Assembly (NCBI GenBank): GCA_900469615.1
Contig: UBYA01000024.1
Location: 32,015 to 96,014, forward strand
Direction of reading: 5' to 3'
Length of the DNA stretch: 64,000 bases
From: Hyphomicrobiales bacterium
Lineage (GTDB): Bacteria; Pseudomonadota; Alphaproteobacteria; Rhizobiales; Rhizobiaceae
This document shows, piece after piece, positions 16,593 to 24,869 of the stretch. The position numbers were made by a program, and so were the translations under genes. The notes beneath the pieces were generated by a model, which saw nothing but the letters and a program-made list of their open reading frames with translations, had not been told where the DNA came from and ran no database searches. Numbering within the stretch: the stretch's first letter is position 1; each line of letters begins with the position of its first letter.

Positions 16593-17240
16593 TCAGCGCG
16601 CGATGTGAGCCCGGATTAGCGGCGCGGCCTCGGTCCATTCGTTGGCTTCCGGAATACCCGCAGGTGCTGCCGGCGCCATGCGGTGGACGATGGAATCCGG
16701 CTTCAGATTGATCAGGAGGCATTCTGGAACATGCTCGCTGACCGAATGCAGATTGTGGGCCATGTCGTCGACGAAGGCGACAGGCATCGTGCGTTGCCGA
16801 TGCAGAGAGCGGACGATCGGCCCCTTCGGCTGCAGCGATGCCAGCAGAGGGTAGGCAAGCTCGAGCCTGTCGAGAAGCCGCCGCCTCTGTTCCCAGAATT
16901 GCGGCGGCATGGCGGTGAGGAAGACGATATCGGCATCCTTCGAGAGGGTGCCGAGCGTGTCGACGACCCGGTCGAACGGCGTTTGCCATTGCTCTTGCGC
17001 CTCGAAGAAAGCTTCGATCAGCCGGTGTACTTCCTTTTCTTCCAGCGCGGAACCATTCTCCTTGGTGACGATATTGCCCGTCAGCCGGAAGGAGCGCGGC
17101 AGGAACTCATGGCCTTCGCCATCGATGAACGTCAGGAAAGGCGCAAAGAAATGCAGGACGACATCATCGACATCGCAGACGATCAGCGGCCGCTCCTGCA
17201 GCCGGATATGCGACACGTCGAATTCAAGCGGGGCATCCAT
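16593..17240 (-). CDS. HAD superfamily hydrolase
   Basis: A 215-residue haloacid-dehalogenase-type phosphohydrolase candidate. Motif I is VCDVDDVVLHFF (nucleophile Asp and DxD), motif II is VFLTAMP, and motif III/IV is near PVAFVDDMAHN. The substrate is unknown. ATG 17240 has GGAGA nine bases before it; a longer TTG-initiated reading (17330) would run into the DUF3572 gene and is rejected. The gene starts two bases after the DUF3572 stop codon (17243), so the two are translationally coupled in one leftward operon, divergent from divK. Confidence 0.82.
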   Translation of the reverse strand: MDAPLEFDVSHIRLQERPLIVCDVDDVVLHFFAPFLTFIDGEGHEFLPRSFRLTGNIVTKENGSALEEKEVHRLIEAFFEAQEQWQTPFDRVVDTLGTLSKDADIVFLTAMPPQFWEQRRRLLDRLELAYPLLASLQPKGPIVRSLHRQRTMPVAFVDDMAHNLHSVSEHVPECLLINLKPDSIVHRMAPAAPAGIPEANEWTEAAPLIRAHIAR

Positions 17241-17242
17241 GG

Positions 17243-17551
17243 TCAATATTCTCCAGAGGCGAGGCCGGGCGGTGAAAAATGTGCCGACGCGGCCGCGACG
17301 GCTTCCGGCGAAATGCCACTGGCCTCGCAAAAGGCCAGCAATGTCGGTTCGTGGTTCATGAGAAAATCGAGCATGCCGGCAAGGAAGGCGGGCTCGTTGA
17401 TGGCGTTGCGCACCTGTGCCGGCTCCACGCCGGTCAGCGCCAGGAAGCGGCCGAACATATCCTGTTCGTTGGCCAGCCAGCCGAGTACGGCAATCGCAGT
17501 CTCTTGCGGATCCGCCGCATTCTTCTTGGGGTTCTTGATGTTACTTTGCAT
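17243..17551 (-). CDS. DUF3572 family protein
   Basis: A 102-residue, mostly helical cytoplasmic protein of unknown function. The pattern ETAIAVLGWLANEQDMFGRFLALTG and the C-terminal LLAFCEASGISPEAVAAA match the alphaproteobacterial DUF3572 family. A GGAGAG-like RBS lies before ATG 17551. It is the first gene of the pair with the HAD hydrolase, and its start is 131 bases from divK on the opposite strand. This arrangement beside divK is common in rhizobia. Confidence 0.85.
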   Translation of the reverse strand: MQSNIKNPKKNAADPQETAIAVLGWLANEQDMFGRFLALTGVEPAQVRNAINEPAFLAGMLDFLMNHEPTLLAFCEASGISPEAVAAASAHFSPPGLASGEY

Positions 17552-17682
17552 TTTGAAGGGAGAGTTACCTATTTTTCAACCAAATGCCGGTAGTTTGCGA
17601 TTCAAGTATTTCTGGAATCGGTTCCTCGCGACCCTATATTTCGAGAGAATGGATGCAATACCGGATGCAGGGAAAGCTTTCC

Positions 17683-18054
17683 ATGCCTAAACAGGTAATG
17701 ATTGTAGAAGACAACGAGCTCAATATGAAGCTCTTTCGCGATCTGATCGAGGCTTCCGGCTACACGACGATCCAGACCCGGAACGGCATGGAAGCGCTCG
17801 ACCTCGCGCGCAAGTACCGTCCGGACCTGATCCTGATGGATATCCAGCTTCCGGAGGTTTCCGGCCTGGAAGTCACAAAGTGGCTCAAGGAAGACGATGA
17901 TCTGCATGTCATCCCGGTCATCGCCGTCACGGCTTTCGCCATGAAGGGTGACGAGGAGCGCATTCGCCAGGGCGGATGCGAAGCCTATGTCTCGAAGCCG
18001 ATTTCCGTGCCGAAATTCATAGAGACGATCAAGACCTATCTGGGCGACGCCTGA
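17683..18054 (+). CDS. divK: Cell-cycle response regulator DivK
   Basis: A 123-residue single-domain receiver protein. In Caulobacter and rhizobia DivK is phosphorylated by the DivJ/PleC kinases and controls CtrA activity and asymmetric division through DivL/CckA. The acidic pocket is VEDNELN, the phospho-acceptor is Asp53 (LILMDIQLPE), the switch Thr is in AVTAFAMKGDEE, and Lys is in YVSKPISV. There is no output domain. ATG 17683 follows GGAAAG; the in-frame ATG at 17584 is too long for the family. A rhizobial -10-like CTATAT lies at 17634-17639. pleD follows after 16 bases, the conserved divK-pleD operon. Confidence 0.96.
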   Translation: MPKQVMIVEDNELNMKLFRDLIEASGYTTIQTRNGMEALDLARKYRPDLILMDIQLPEVSGLEVTKWLKEDDDLHVIPVIAVTAFAMKGDEERIRQGGCEAYVSKPISVPKFIETIKTYLGDA

Positions 18055-18070
18055 TGATGGGAAAGAGCCG

Positions 18071-19444
18071 ATGACAGCACGCATCCTGGTAGTCGACGAT
18101 ATTCCGGCCAACGTGAAGCTTCTGGAAGCGCGGCTGCTGGCCGAATACTTCGAGGTGCTGACGGCCGAGGACGGCCTGAAGGCGCTCGCCATTTGTGCGA
18201 ATACCCAGGTCGATCTCATCCTTCTGGACATTATGATGCCCGGTATGGACGGATTCGAGGTGTGCGAGCGTCTGAAATCGGATCCCCGCACGGCACATAT
18301 ACCCGTCGTCATGGTCACGGCGCTCGATCAGCCTGCCGACCGTGTTCGCGGACTGAAGGCCGGCGCCGACGATTTCCTGACCAAGCCGGTCAACGATCTG
18401 CAGCTGATTTCGCGCGTCAAGAGCCTGCTTCGCCTGAAGACGCTGAGCGACGAATTGCGGATGCGCAACGAGACCGCGCGCAATTTCGGTATCGAGGACC
18501 TGCTGCGGATCGGCGACGGCCGCGCAGACGAAGCCGGACATGTGCTTCTGGTCGACGGCCGGGCCAACTCGCAGGAGCGCATCATCCGCGCGCTCAAGCC
18601 GATCGCCGAGGTCATCGCGATGTCCGATCCGCAGGCGGCTCTGTTCGAGGCGGCGGAACATTCGTTCGAGCTCGTGATCGTGAATTCGAATTTCGAGGAT
18701 TACGACCCCTTGCGGCTTTGCTCGCAGCTGCGTTCGCTGGAACGCACGCGCTTCCTGCCGGTGCTGTTGGTGACGGAGCAGGGGGCGGACGAGATGATCG
18801 TCCGCGCGCTGGATCTGGGTGTCAACGATTATATCGTCCGGCCGATCGATCCCAATGAGCTGGTGGCCCGCTGCCTGACGCAGATACGCCGCAAGCGCTA
18901 CAACGACCGCCTGCGCGCCAGCGTGCAGCAGACGATCGAGCTGGCCATCACCGATGGGCTGACGGGGCTCAATAACCGGCGCTATCTGGACAATCACCTC
19001 AAGGTGCTTTTCGACCGGTCGCTGGCACGGGGACGCCCGCTTTCCGTGCTGATCACCGATATCGATAGATTCAAGAACGTCAACGACACCTATGGCCACG
19101 ATGCCGGCGATGAAGTGCTGAAGGAATTTGCCGCGCGCATCCGCTCGACTGTGCGCGGTGCCGACCTTGCCTGCCGGTATGGCGGCGAGGAGTTCGTGGT
19201 GGTGATGCCGGATACGCCGGCCGATATCGCCGCCGCCGTCGCGGAACGCCTGCGCGCTGTGGTGGAAGATATGCCTGTGAAATTGCGGGACAGCGGCGTG
19301 GCGCTGAACATCACGGCATCGTTTGGGATTTCGTGTCGTTTGGAGACGATCGGGACGCCGGAGCAGCTCATGAAACAGGCCGACCTTGCGCTGTACGAAG
19401 CGAAGAGGGCGGGCCGCAACAGGGTGGTCGCGTCGGCTGCCTGA
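18071..19444 (+). CDS. pleD: Response regulator / diguanylate cyclase PleD
   Basis: 457 residues: receiver 1 (about 1-120, phospho-acceptor Asp53 in LLDIMMPGMDG), receiver-like domain 2 (about 155-275, which lacks a canonical Asp and serves as a dimerisation adaptor) and a GGDEF domain (about 295-457). The active site GGEEF is at 371-375 and the c-di-GMP inhibitory site RGAD at 362-365, so an active, product-inhibited cyclase is expected. It makes c-di-GMP during polar development. It lies in an operon with divK (16-base gap). Confidence 0.96.
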   Translation: MTARILVVDDIPANVKLLEARLLAEYFEVLTAEDGLKALAICANTQVDLILLDIMMPGMDGFEVCERLKSDPRTAHIPVVMVTALDQPADRVRGLKAGADDFLTKPVNDLQLISRVKSLLRLKTLSDELRMRNETARNFGIEDLLRIGDGRADEAGHVLLVDGRANSQERIIRALKPIAEVIAMSDPQAALFEAAEHSFELVIVNSNFEDYDPLRLCSQLRSLERTRFLPVLLVTEQGADEMIVRALDLGVNDYIVRPIDPNELVARCLTQIRRKRYNDRLRASVQQTIELAITDGLTGLNNRRYLDNHLKVLFDRSLARGRPLSVLITDIDRFKNVNDTYGHDAGDEVLKEFAARIRSTVRGADLACRYGGEEFVVVMPDTPADIAAAVAERLRAVVEDMPVKLRDSGVALNITASFGISCRLETIGTPEQLMKQADLALYEAKRAGRNRVVASAA

Positions 19445-19934
19445 GGGAGGCGGGTCCTTGAGGCCGGTCAGCACCACCAATATTGGGGGGTATGTCACGG
19501 GTTCTGAATAGTGACGTAAGGTTTTTGTTCTTTACCATAAGCCTGTGACCGACTTTGTCTCATTAAAAGAAAAATCCGGTAGTTTTACTTTTATCTTTCA
19601 GCGGAAGCTGTAATTTTTGAATAGTTATGAAGTGTCATTATTGTTATTTCATATAGTTTTGTTTTGAGTTTGTGTTTTCTTTAATGCATAAATTAAGAAA
19701 TTACGATTTGACTATCGCTAAGTTATATATTCAAATGTTCTTGAATGTCTGTATTGAGAGTTTGCTGTAAAGGGAAGTAGTATTTCTTTATTCTTGATGT
19801 TTTCGGGTATTTAGTTGGCTAAGACTATGGAGGACTTTTCTTCGTTCAAGTCATGAATTTTAACCATCCGAGCAGACAAGTATTTTTTATCATTAAGAAT
19901 TTGTTGATTTTCTTTCGATTTCGCGCGAATTTAG

Positions 19935-20116
19935 TCCCGTACAAGGACAGCCCGCAAGGGCTCCGCAATACCCCATGATGCTCAGGTCCGCCGCATCTCC
20001 TGGGTCGTGGGGTCGGTCGGCTGACAGGCAAAAGATAACGGTTCCTCGTGCCGTTTTGCAGGTCAGCCGGCCCACAATTCAAACGCCGCTCTTCGTGATC
20101 GAAAGCGGCGTTTTTT
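19935..20116 (+). ncRNA. Candidate structured small RNA
   Basis: Nested inverted repeats: GGCTGAC / GTCAGCC encloses GCAAA / TTTGC and ACGG / CCGT (about 20017-20068). A strong intrinsic terminator with a T run follows. A TTGATT...GAATTT pair upstream of 19935 may be a promoter. It does not match tmRNA, RNase P, SRP or 6S RNA signatures known to me. The 5' end is a guess, and a 3' UTR of pleD is the alternative. Confidence 0.35.
20081..20116 (+). terminator. Intrinsic terminator, rightward
   Basis: Stem AAACGCCGCT (20081-20090) / AGCGGCGTTT (20104-20113), extended by TTCG/CGAA after a bulged C, and followed by a run of six T. It ends the candidate small RNA or the pleD transcript. Confidence 0.8.
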
Positions 20117-20196
20117 CTTGGCTGCCGGCAGGCGGGCGCGGTTTCAGATCATGTGGCAAAATCATACGCGCCGCAGGAAAGGTTTCCGAAAAACAA

Positions 20197-20227
20197 AAAA
20201 GGCGCTAACCCGCAGGTTGCGCCTTTT
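20197..20227 (-). terminator. rpmG terminator, leftward
   Basis: GGCGC-T-AACC / GGTT-GCGCC with loop CGCA (20201-20223) flanked by an A-rich run at 20188-20200, which is a long U tract on the minus strand. It lies 22 bases past the rpmG stop codon. Confidence 0.8.
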
Positions 20228-20248
20228 GTAACTTGAAGTTTAGGAAAC

Positions 20249-20416
20249 TTACTTGATCTTCGTTTCCTTGAACTCGACGTGCTTCTTAGCGATCGGGTCG
20301 TACTTCGTCTTCGTCATCTTGTCCGTCATCGTACGGCTGTTCTTCGTCGTGACGTAGAAGAAACCGGTGTCGGCCGTCGACAGCAGCTTGATCTTGATGG
20401 TGGTAGCCTTGGCCAT
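20249..20416 (-). CDS. rpmG: 50S ribosomal protein L33
   Basis: A 55-residue ribosomal protein of the large subunit, near the E site. The sequence runs MAKATTIKIKLLSTADTGFF and ends KKHVEFKETKIK. There are no cysteines, so it is the zinc-independent form. ATG 20416 is preceded by AGGCAGGA. It is monocistronic with its own terminator at 20197-20227. The downstream neighbour on the same strand side is the AT-rich spacer; an MFS transporter gene lies 96 bases upstream. It is below 60 codons but unmistakable. Confidence 0.95.
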   Translation of the reverse strand: MAKATTIKIKLLSTADTGFFYVTTKNSRTMTDKMTKTKYDPIAKKHVEFKETKIK

Positions 20417-20512
20417 AGTCGTCCTGCCTTTAATAAAAATGAACGCCGTGGACGGCCAGTGCGGAGGTCCACGGCGAATTCTGGCGCGAAACTACAAATC
20501 GCGCCCGAAAAG

Positions 20513-21697
20513 TCAACCCCTGTTACCCATGAAAAGCAGGCGTATCCCCGAAAGCAGGACATAAAGGCCAAAGAAAAAGGCTACAGCCCAGGCAAAGCCG
20601 CTGGGATTGACGAAATCCATGGCCGTGCCGATCGTCGGCGGCCCGAGAACCATGCCGACGGCATAACAGAAGACAAAGGCTGCGTTGGCCGCGACGAGAT
20701 CGACGCCCGTGAGCCGCGTGCCAAGGTGACTCAGCCCGACCGTGTACATGCCCGAAACGCAGCCGCCCCAGAAAAGCAGGATGACGGCAAGAATGATCCA
20801 GTTCGACGCCAGCGACGGCAGCAGAAGCGCGCCGACAAGGCCGATGATGGCCATGATCGACAGCAGCGGCCGCTTGTCGCGCATGCGGTCGGCAAGCAGC
20901 CCGAGCGGGATCTGGAAGACGAAGTTGCCCACGCCCATGACCGTCAGCAGCAGTGCCGCCTGTGATTCGTTGAACCCCAGGCGAGTCGCATAGCTGGTGA
21001 ACAGCGATCCGCCGCCGACGGTAACCGCGCCGAACACGAAAACCGCAGCCGTCGCCGTCGGCACGAGGAAGATGTAGCGGACGAAATGCAGCTCCGGCTT
21101 CTCGTCGACGATCGGGCTTTCGTTGCGGGCGATGAAGATCGGAATGGCGGCGGCCAGGATGATGCAGGCGCCGATGACGAACGGCATCAAGCCTTCGCTG
21201 CCGACGACGGAAAAGAGCAGGGGGCCGGCCGCGAAGCCAAGGGAGAAAATCGTCGAATAGAGGCCGAGCACGAAGCCGCGCTTGGAAGGCGGCGAGGCTG
21301 CGTTGATCCAGAATTCCGACAGGATGAAGAGCGTCGTCGTCGACCCGTGAAAAACGAGGCGCAGCGGAAACCACAAAAGCAGGTTTTCGGCATAATAGAA
21401 GCCGAGCGAGCTCAGCGCGGACAGAACGACCGCCCAGATCATCGTCTGCACGACGCCGAAGCGATGGGCGAGTTTGGTCGTGATGACCGCGGCCAGCATC
21501 GATGCCACGCCCATCATCGCCGTGTTGAGCCCGATCAGGCTCGAGGAAATGCCGCGCTTTTCCAGAATGATGCTGAGCAGAGGCAAGCCGAGCCCGATGG
21601 CAATGCCGACGGCAGACACGGACGCGATGGCCGCGACGAGCGAAGGCCAGTGAATTTCTTCGACATGGCCGGCCTTGTCGTTCGTCGGTTCAAACAT
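20513..21697 (-). CDS. MFS transporter
   Basis: A 394-residue inner-membrane major facilitator with about 12 predicted helices in two halves. The loop 2-3 region (TTKLAHRFGVVQTMI) and the equivalent loop in the second half (GLLADRMRDKRPLLS, the MFS D-R-x-G-[RK]-like signature) are visible. WGGCVSGMYTVGLSHLG and the YcaD/YfkF-like overall pattern suggest a small-molecule exporter of unknown substrate. ATG 21697 follows CCAGGAAC. It is leftward and upstream of rpmG, but rpmG has its own signals. Substrate cannot be inferred. Confidence 0.88.
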   Translation of the reverse strand: MFEPTNDKAGHVEEIHWPSLVAAIASVSAVGIAIGLGLPLLSIILEKRGISSSLIGLNTAMMGVASMLAAVITTKLAHRFGVVQTMIWAVVLSALSSLGFYYAENLLLWFPLRLVFHGSTTTLFILSEFWINAASPPSKRGFVLGLYSTIFSLGFAAGPLLFSVVGSEGLMPFVIGACIILAAAIPIFIARNESPIVDEKPELHFVRYIFLVPTATAAVFVFGAVTVGGGSLFTSYATRLGFNESQAALLLTVMGVGNFVFQIPLGLLADRMRDKRPLLSIMAIIGLVGALLLPSLASNWIILAVILLFWGGCVSGMYTVGLSHLGTRLTGVDLVAANAAFVFCYAVGMVLGPPTIGTAMDFVNPSGFAWAVAFFFGLYVLLSGIRLLFMGNRG

Positions 21698-22002
21698 AAA
21701 CTAGTTCCTGGAGCATGAGGCGGGCGAATCGATCCGGATGCGCAACATAGAAAGGCACGGCACGGCCAAATTCAGGTGACGGGTCGGCTTTCATGTGATC
21801 GGTCACACCCTCCGGAATGGTCCCTTTGACGCCGGGATGTTCAGACAAGAAATGCTGCCCATGTCAAGCGGTCGCCGGTGAAGCAATCTGCCTGAATTAC
21901 GAATAAGCAACAAATCGGCAGCTGCTCCCGATATAAGGGCATTGTGCGCGGAGGCAATCTCTGTCCGCGATGGAAGCGGCCAGCACGGACCGGGAAGCAT
22001 GG
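21698..22002. other. Spacer between MFS gene and DUF983
   Basis: 305 bases. It should hold the leftward MFS promoter and the 3' end of the DUF983 transcript. A GTGATCGGTCAC palindrome is present near 21798. No gene with a believable start signal and no strong terminator was seen. Confidence 0.5.
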
Positions 22003-22458
22003 TCACGAACGATCATTTCCCTGGTTCCACTCCTCGGGGCTGTCGTCATGGCCGCCGAAACCATGCATGCGCAGCGCCCATTGCAGGCCGATGACGCCGC
22101 CCTTGATCGGCTGGATGACGGCAAGCGCCGCGATGACGGTGATGGGTGCCCAGATGGCGAGGTGGGCCCAGAGCGGCAGTTTGAAGGTCATGTCCGTCAA
22201 CATGTAGCCGCCGACGATGACGTGGCCCAGGACCAGTATCACCAGATAGGGCGGAAGATCGTCGGCACGTTGATGGGAAATATCCTCGCCGCATACGGCG
22301 CAGCGATCCACCGGCTTCAGGAAGGCGCCGAAGAGCTTGCCGGTTCCGCAGCGCGGGCAGCGGTTCAGCATGCCGCGGGCGATGGATCGTCCGAGCGGAC
22401 GCTCGCTTTCGTCGGGGCCACCGAAGCGTATGGGGGAGTCGGATGGGGTGCCCGTCAT
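22003..22458 (-). CDS. DUF983 family membrane protein
   Basis: 151 residues. A zinc-ribbon-like pair of CxxC motifs (NRCPRCGTGKLF, DRCAVCGED) is followed by two membrane helices (about 70-92 and 97-120) and a charged C terminus. This is the DUF983 architecture; the function is unknown. It lies 32 bases downstream of rnr in the leftward topA-rnr-DUF983 unit, an arrangement repeated in rhizobial genomes, which hints at but does not prove a link to nucleic-acid metabolism or membrane stress. Confidence 0.85.
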   Translation of the reverse strand: MTGTPSDSPIRFGGPDESERPLGRSIARGMLNRCPRCGTGKLFGAFLKPVDRCAVCGEDISHQRADDLPPYLVILVLGHVIVGGYMLTDMTFKLPLWAHLAIWAPITVIAALAVIQPIKGGVIGLQWALRMHGFGGHDDSPEEWNQGNDRS

Positions 22459-22490
22459 GAATGCTCTTCCTCCCTGCCGGCAGCCACTCT

Positions 22491-24869
22491 TTATCTGCGG
22501 CCGCGTGGCGGTCTCGTGCCCGGTGCCTTGCGGGCCTGGTTCTTGTTGCGGCGGGTCGCCTTGTGGAAGGAGCGTACCGCCGTCGGCATGGGTCTGCCCT
22601 CGCTCAGCATTTCGAAGCGCAAGGCTCCCGCAAGCGGCACGGCTTCGGCCAGTCTCACGGTGACGTCGTCGCCGAGACGATAGCCGAGCCCCGTTCTTTC
22701 GCCCGTCAGGGCCTGATGCGCCTCGTCATAGATGAAATAATCGGTGCCGAGCGTAGATATAGGGACAAAGCCGTCAGCGCCATAGTCCGGCAGGGTGACA
22801 AAAAGTCCCGACTTGGTGACGCCGCCGACGCGGGCCTCGAATTCCGCGCCCACACGACCGGCGAGATGATGGGCGATAAGCCGGTCCACGGTCTCGCGCT
22901 CCGCCGCCATGGCACGGCGTTCGAAGGTCGAGATTTCGGCCGCGATGTCGTCGAGCGACGCTTCTTCGTCCGGCGTGATGCCGCCTTCGCCCAGACCGAG
23001 CGAGCCGACAAGCGCCCGATGGACGATCAGATCGGCGTAGCGGCGGATCGGCGAGGTGAAATGCGCGTATTTCATCAGGTTCAGGCCGAAGTGCCCGATA
23101 TTGTCCGGGCTGTAGATCGCCTGGCTCTGCGAACGCAGCACCATTTCGTTGACCATGGTCTGATGCGGCGTGCCCTCGGCTTTCGCCAGGATGCCGTTGA
23201 AGCTGTTGGCGCGAACGTTGCCGCCTTTGGCAAGCGATATGCCGAGCGTCGCCAGGAATTCGCGCAGCACCTCCTGCTTGGCGAGCGTCGGCCCGTCATG
23301 GATGCGGTAGATGAGTGCCTGCTTGCGCTTTTCCAGCGTCTCGGCGGCGGCGACGTTGGCCTGGATCATCATCTCTTCGATGAGCTTGTGCGCGTCGAGC
23401 CGCGGCGGCACGATAACACTGTCGACCGTGCCGTCCGGCTTCAGCAGGATCTTGCGTTCCGGCATGTCGAGCTCGAGCGGCTGTCGCCGGTCGCGGCCCT
23501 TCTTCAGGATCTCGTAGGCGTGCCAGAGCGGCTTGAGGATCGGCTCCAGCATCGGCCCGGTCTTGTCGTCGGGCTGGCCATCGATGGCGGTCTGCGCCTG
23601 CTGGTAGGAAAGTTTGGCCGCGCTCTTCATCATGACGCGATGGAAGGTGTGCCCGGCCTTGCGCCCTTCCCTGGAGAAGATCATCCGCACGGCGAGAGCA
23701 GGGCGGTCCACGCCTTCTTTCAGCGAGCAGAGATCGTTGGAGATGCGCTCGGGCAGCATCGGCACGACGCGATCGGGGAAATAGACCGAATTGCCGCGCT
23801 TCAATGCCTCGCGGTCGAGCGGCGAGTTCGGGCGCACATACCAGGAGACGTCGGCAATGGCGACGGTGACGATCACGCCGTCCGGATTGTCGGGCGAGGG
23901 GTCCATCTCGGCATAGACGGCGTCGTCATGGTCCTTGGCGTCGGCCGGATCGATGGTGATCAGCGGCAGGCTGCGCCAGTCCTCGCGATGCGACATGGTG
24001 GCGGGTTTGGCCGAGTCGGCTTCCGCGATGACGGCAGGCGGGAAGACATGCGGGATGCCATGGGCATGGATGGCGATCATCGAGATCGCCTTTTCCGAGG
24101 CGACGGAGCCGACCACCGACAGCACCTTGGCGCGCGGCAGACCGAAGCGGCCGAGACGGGCCACTTCCACCTCGACGAGATCGCCGTCCTTGGCGTCGCC
24201 GGTATAGTCCGGATCGATGACCATCTCTTCGCCGCGTCGCTCGATCGGCATCAGCCGGCCGCCGCCGCCGGGCGTCTCGCGGAAGACGCCCATCGTGGCC
24301 GCTTGCCGCTTGTCGATGACCCTGATGATGCGCGCCGTATAGGCAGGGCCGCCGCGATCGACGGCCGGGAAGATCTTGGCGAGGATGCGGTCGCCCATGC
24401 CCGCGACAGGCGCCTTGCCCTTGCCGTTGCGGCCGGCGGGCGAGGAGGATTGCTTGATCATCACGGCCGGCGCCACGCCGTTTTCGTCCGCCCATTCGGC
24501 CGGACGGCCGATGAGTTCGCCATCCTTGTCGCGCGTGGTGATGTCGAGAACGGCAATCGGTGGCAGCGCGCCGGGGCGGATGAGCGATTTGCGGCTCTTC
24601 TGCACCATGCCTTCTTCTTCGAGCTCGCGCAGAAGCGTCTTCAGCGCGACGCGGCTCTCGCCCTTCAATCCGAAGGCTTTGGCCAGCTCGCGCTTGGACG
24701 CTTGCTGCGGGTGTTCGGCGATGAAGCGCAGGAGGACTTCGCGCGGCGGCAGAACGCCATGGACGATCGCCATCATCGGCTCGGCGTCGCCGCTTGCCTT
24801 ACCGGCGCGACCGGGCTTGCCGGAGCGTCGTTCCGACGATGGAATCTTGCCGCGCGGTTCTCTGCTCAC
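22491..24869 (-). CDS. rnr: Ribonuclease R
   Basis: A 792-residue RNB-family processive 3'-5' exoribonuclease that degrades structured RNA. The order is an N-terminal winged-helix/basic segment, cold-shock domains (about 170-255), the RNB catalytic domain with LITIDPADAKDHDDAVY (the catalytic Asp cluster) and RRYADLIVHRAL, a C-terminal S1 domain (about 650-735, VGAEFEARVGGVTKSGLFV) and a basic tail. The start is a GTG at 24869 that overlaps the topA stop (GTGA, 4 bases), so translation is coupled to topA. A methionine about 31 residues inward is the alternative start. Confidence 0.95.
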   Translation of the reverse strand: MSREPRGKIPSSERRSGKPGRAGKASGDAEPMMAIVHGVLPPREVLLRFIAEHPQQASKRELAKAFGLKGESRVALKTLLRELEEEGMVQKSRKSLIRPGALPPIAVLDITTRDKDGELIGRPAEWADENGVAPAVMIKQSSSPAGRNGKGKAPVAGMGDRILAKIFPAVDRGGPAYTARIIRVIDKRQAATMGVFRETPGGGGRLMPIERRGEEMVIDPDYTGDAKDGDLVEVEVARLGRFGLPRAKVLSVVGSVASEKAISMIAIHAHGIPHVFPPAVIAEADSAKPATMSHREDWRSLPLITIDPADAKDHDDAVYAEMDPSPDNPDGVIVTVAIADVSWYVRPNSPLDREALKRGNSVYFPDRVVPMLPERISNDLCSLKEGVDRPALAVRMIFSREGRKAGHTFHRVMMKSAAKLSYQQAQTAIDGQPDDKTGPMLEPILKPLWHAYEILKKGRDRRQPLELDMPERKILLKPDGTVDSVIVPPRLDAHKLIEEMMIQANVAAAETLEKRKQALIYRIHDGPTLAKQEVLREFLATLGISLAKGGNVRANSFNGILAKAEGTPHQTMVNEMVLRSQSQAIYSPDNIGHFGLNLMKYAHFTSPIRRYADLIVHRALVGSLGLGEGGITPDEEASLDDIAAEISTFERRAMAAERETVDRLIAHHLAGRVGAEFEARVGGVTKSGLFVTLPDYGADGFVPISTLGTDYFIYDEAHQALTGERTGLGYRLGDDVTVRLAEAVPLAGALRFEMLSEGRPMPTAVRSFHKATRRNKNQARKAPGTRPPRGRR

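Larger units (their letters stand above)
19445..20248. other. Long AT-rich spacer between pleD and rpmG
   Basis: 804 bases without a supported protein gene. Bases 19500-19930 are strikingly AT-rich compared with the rest of the window and contain only ORFs of up to a dozen codons. From about 19935 the composition returns to normal and the sequence becomes highly structured, ending in a strong rightward terminator (20081-20116), followed by the leftward rpmG terminator. Confidence 0.7.

Noticed and set aside
19846..20082. 78-codon minus-strand ORF after pleD
   Set aside because: No RBS or family; it runs through the structured region and the AT-rich spacer.
21803..22006. Minus-strand 67-codon ORF before DUF983's end
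   Set aside because: No start signal, no family, and it overlaps the MFS upstream region.
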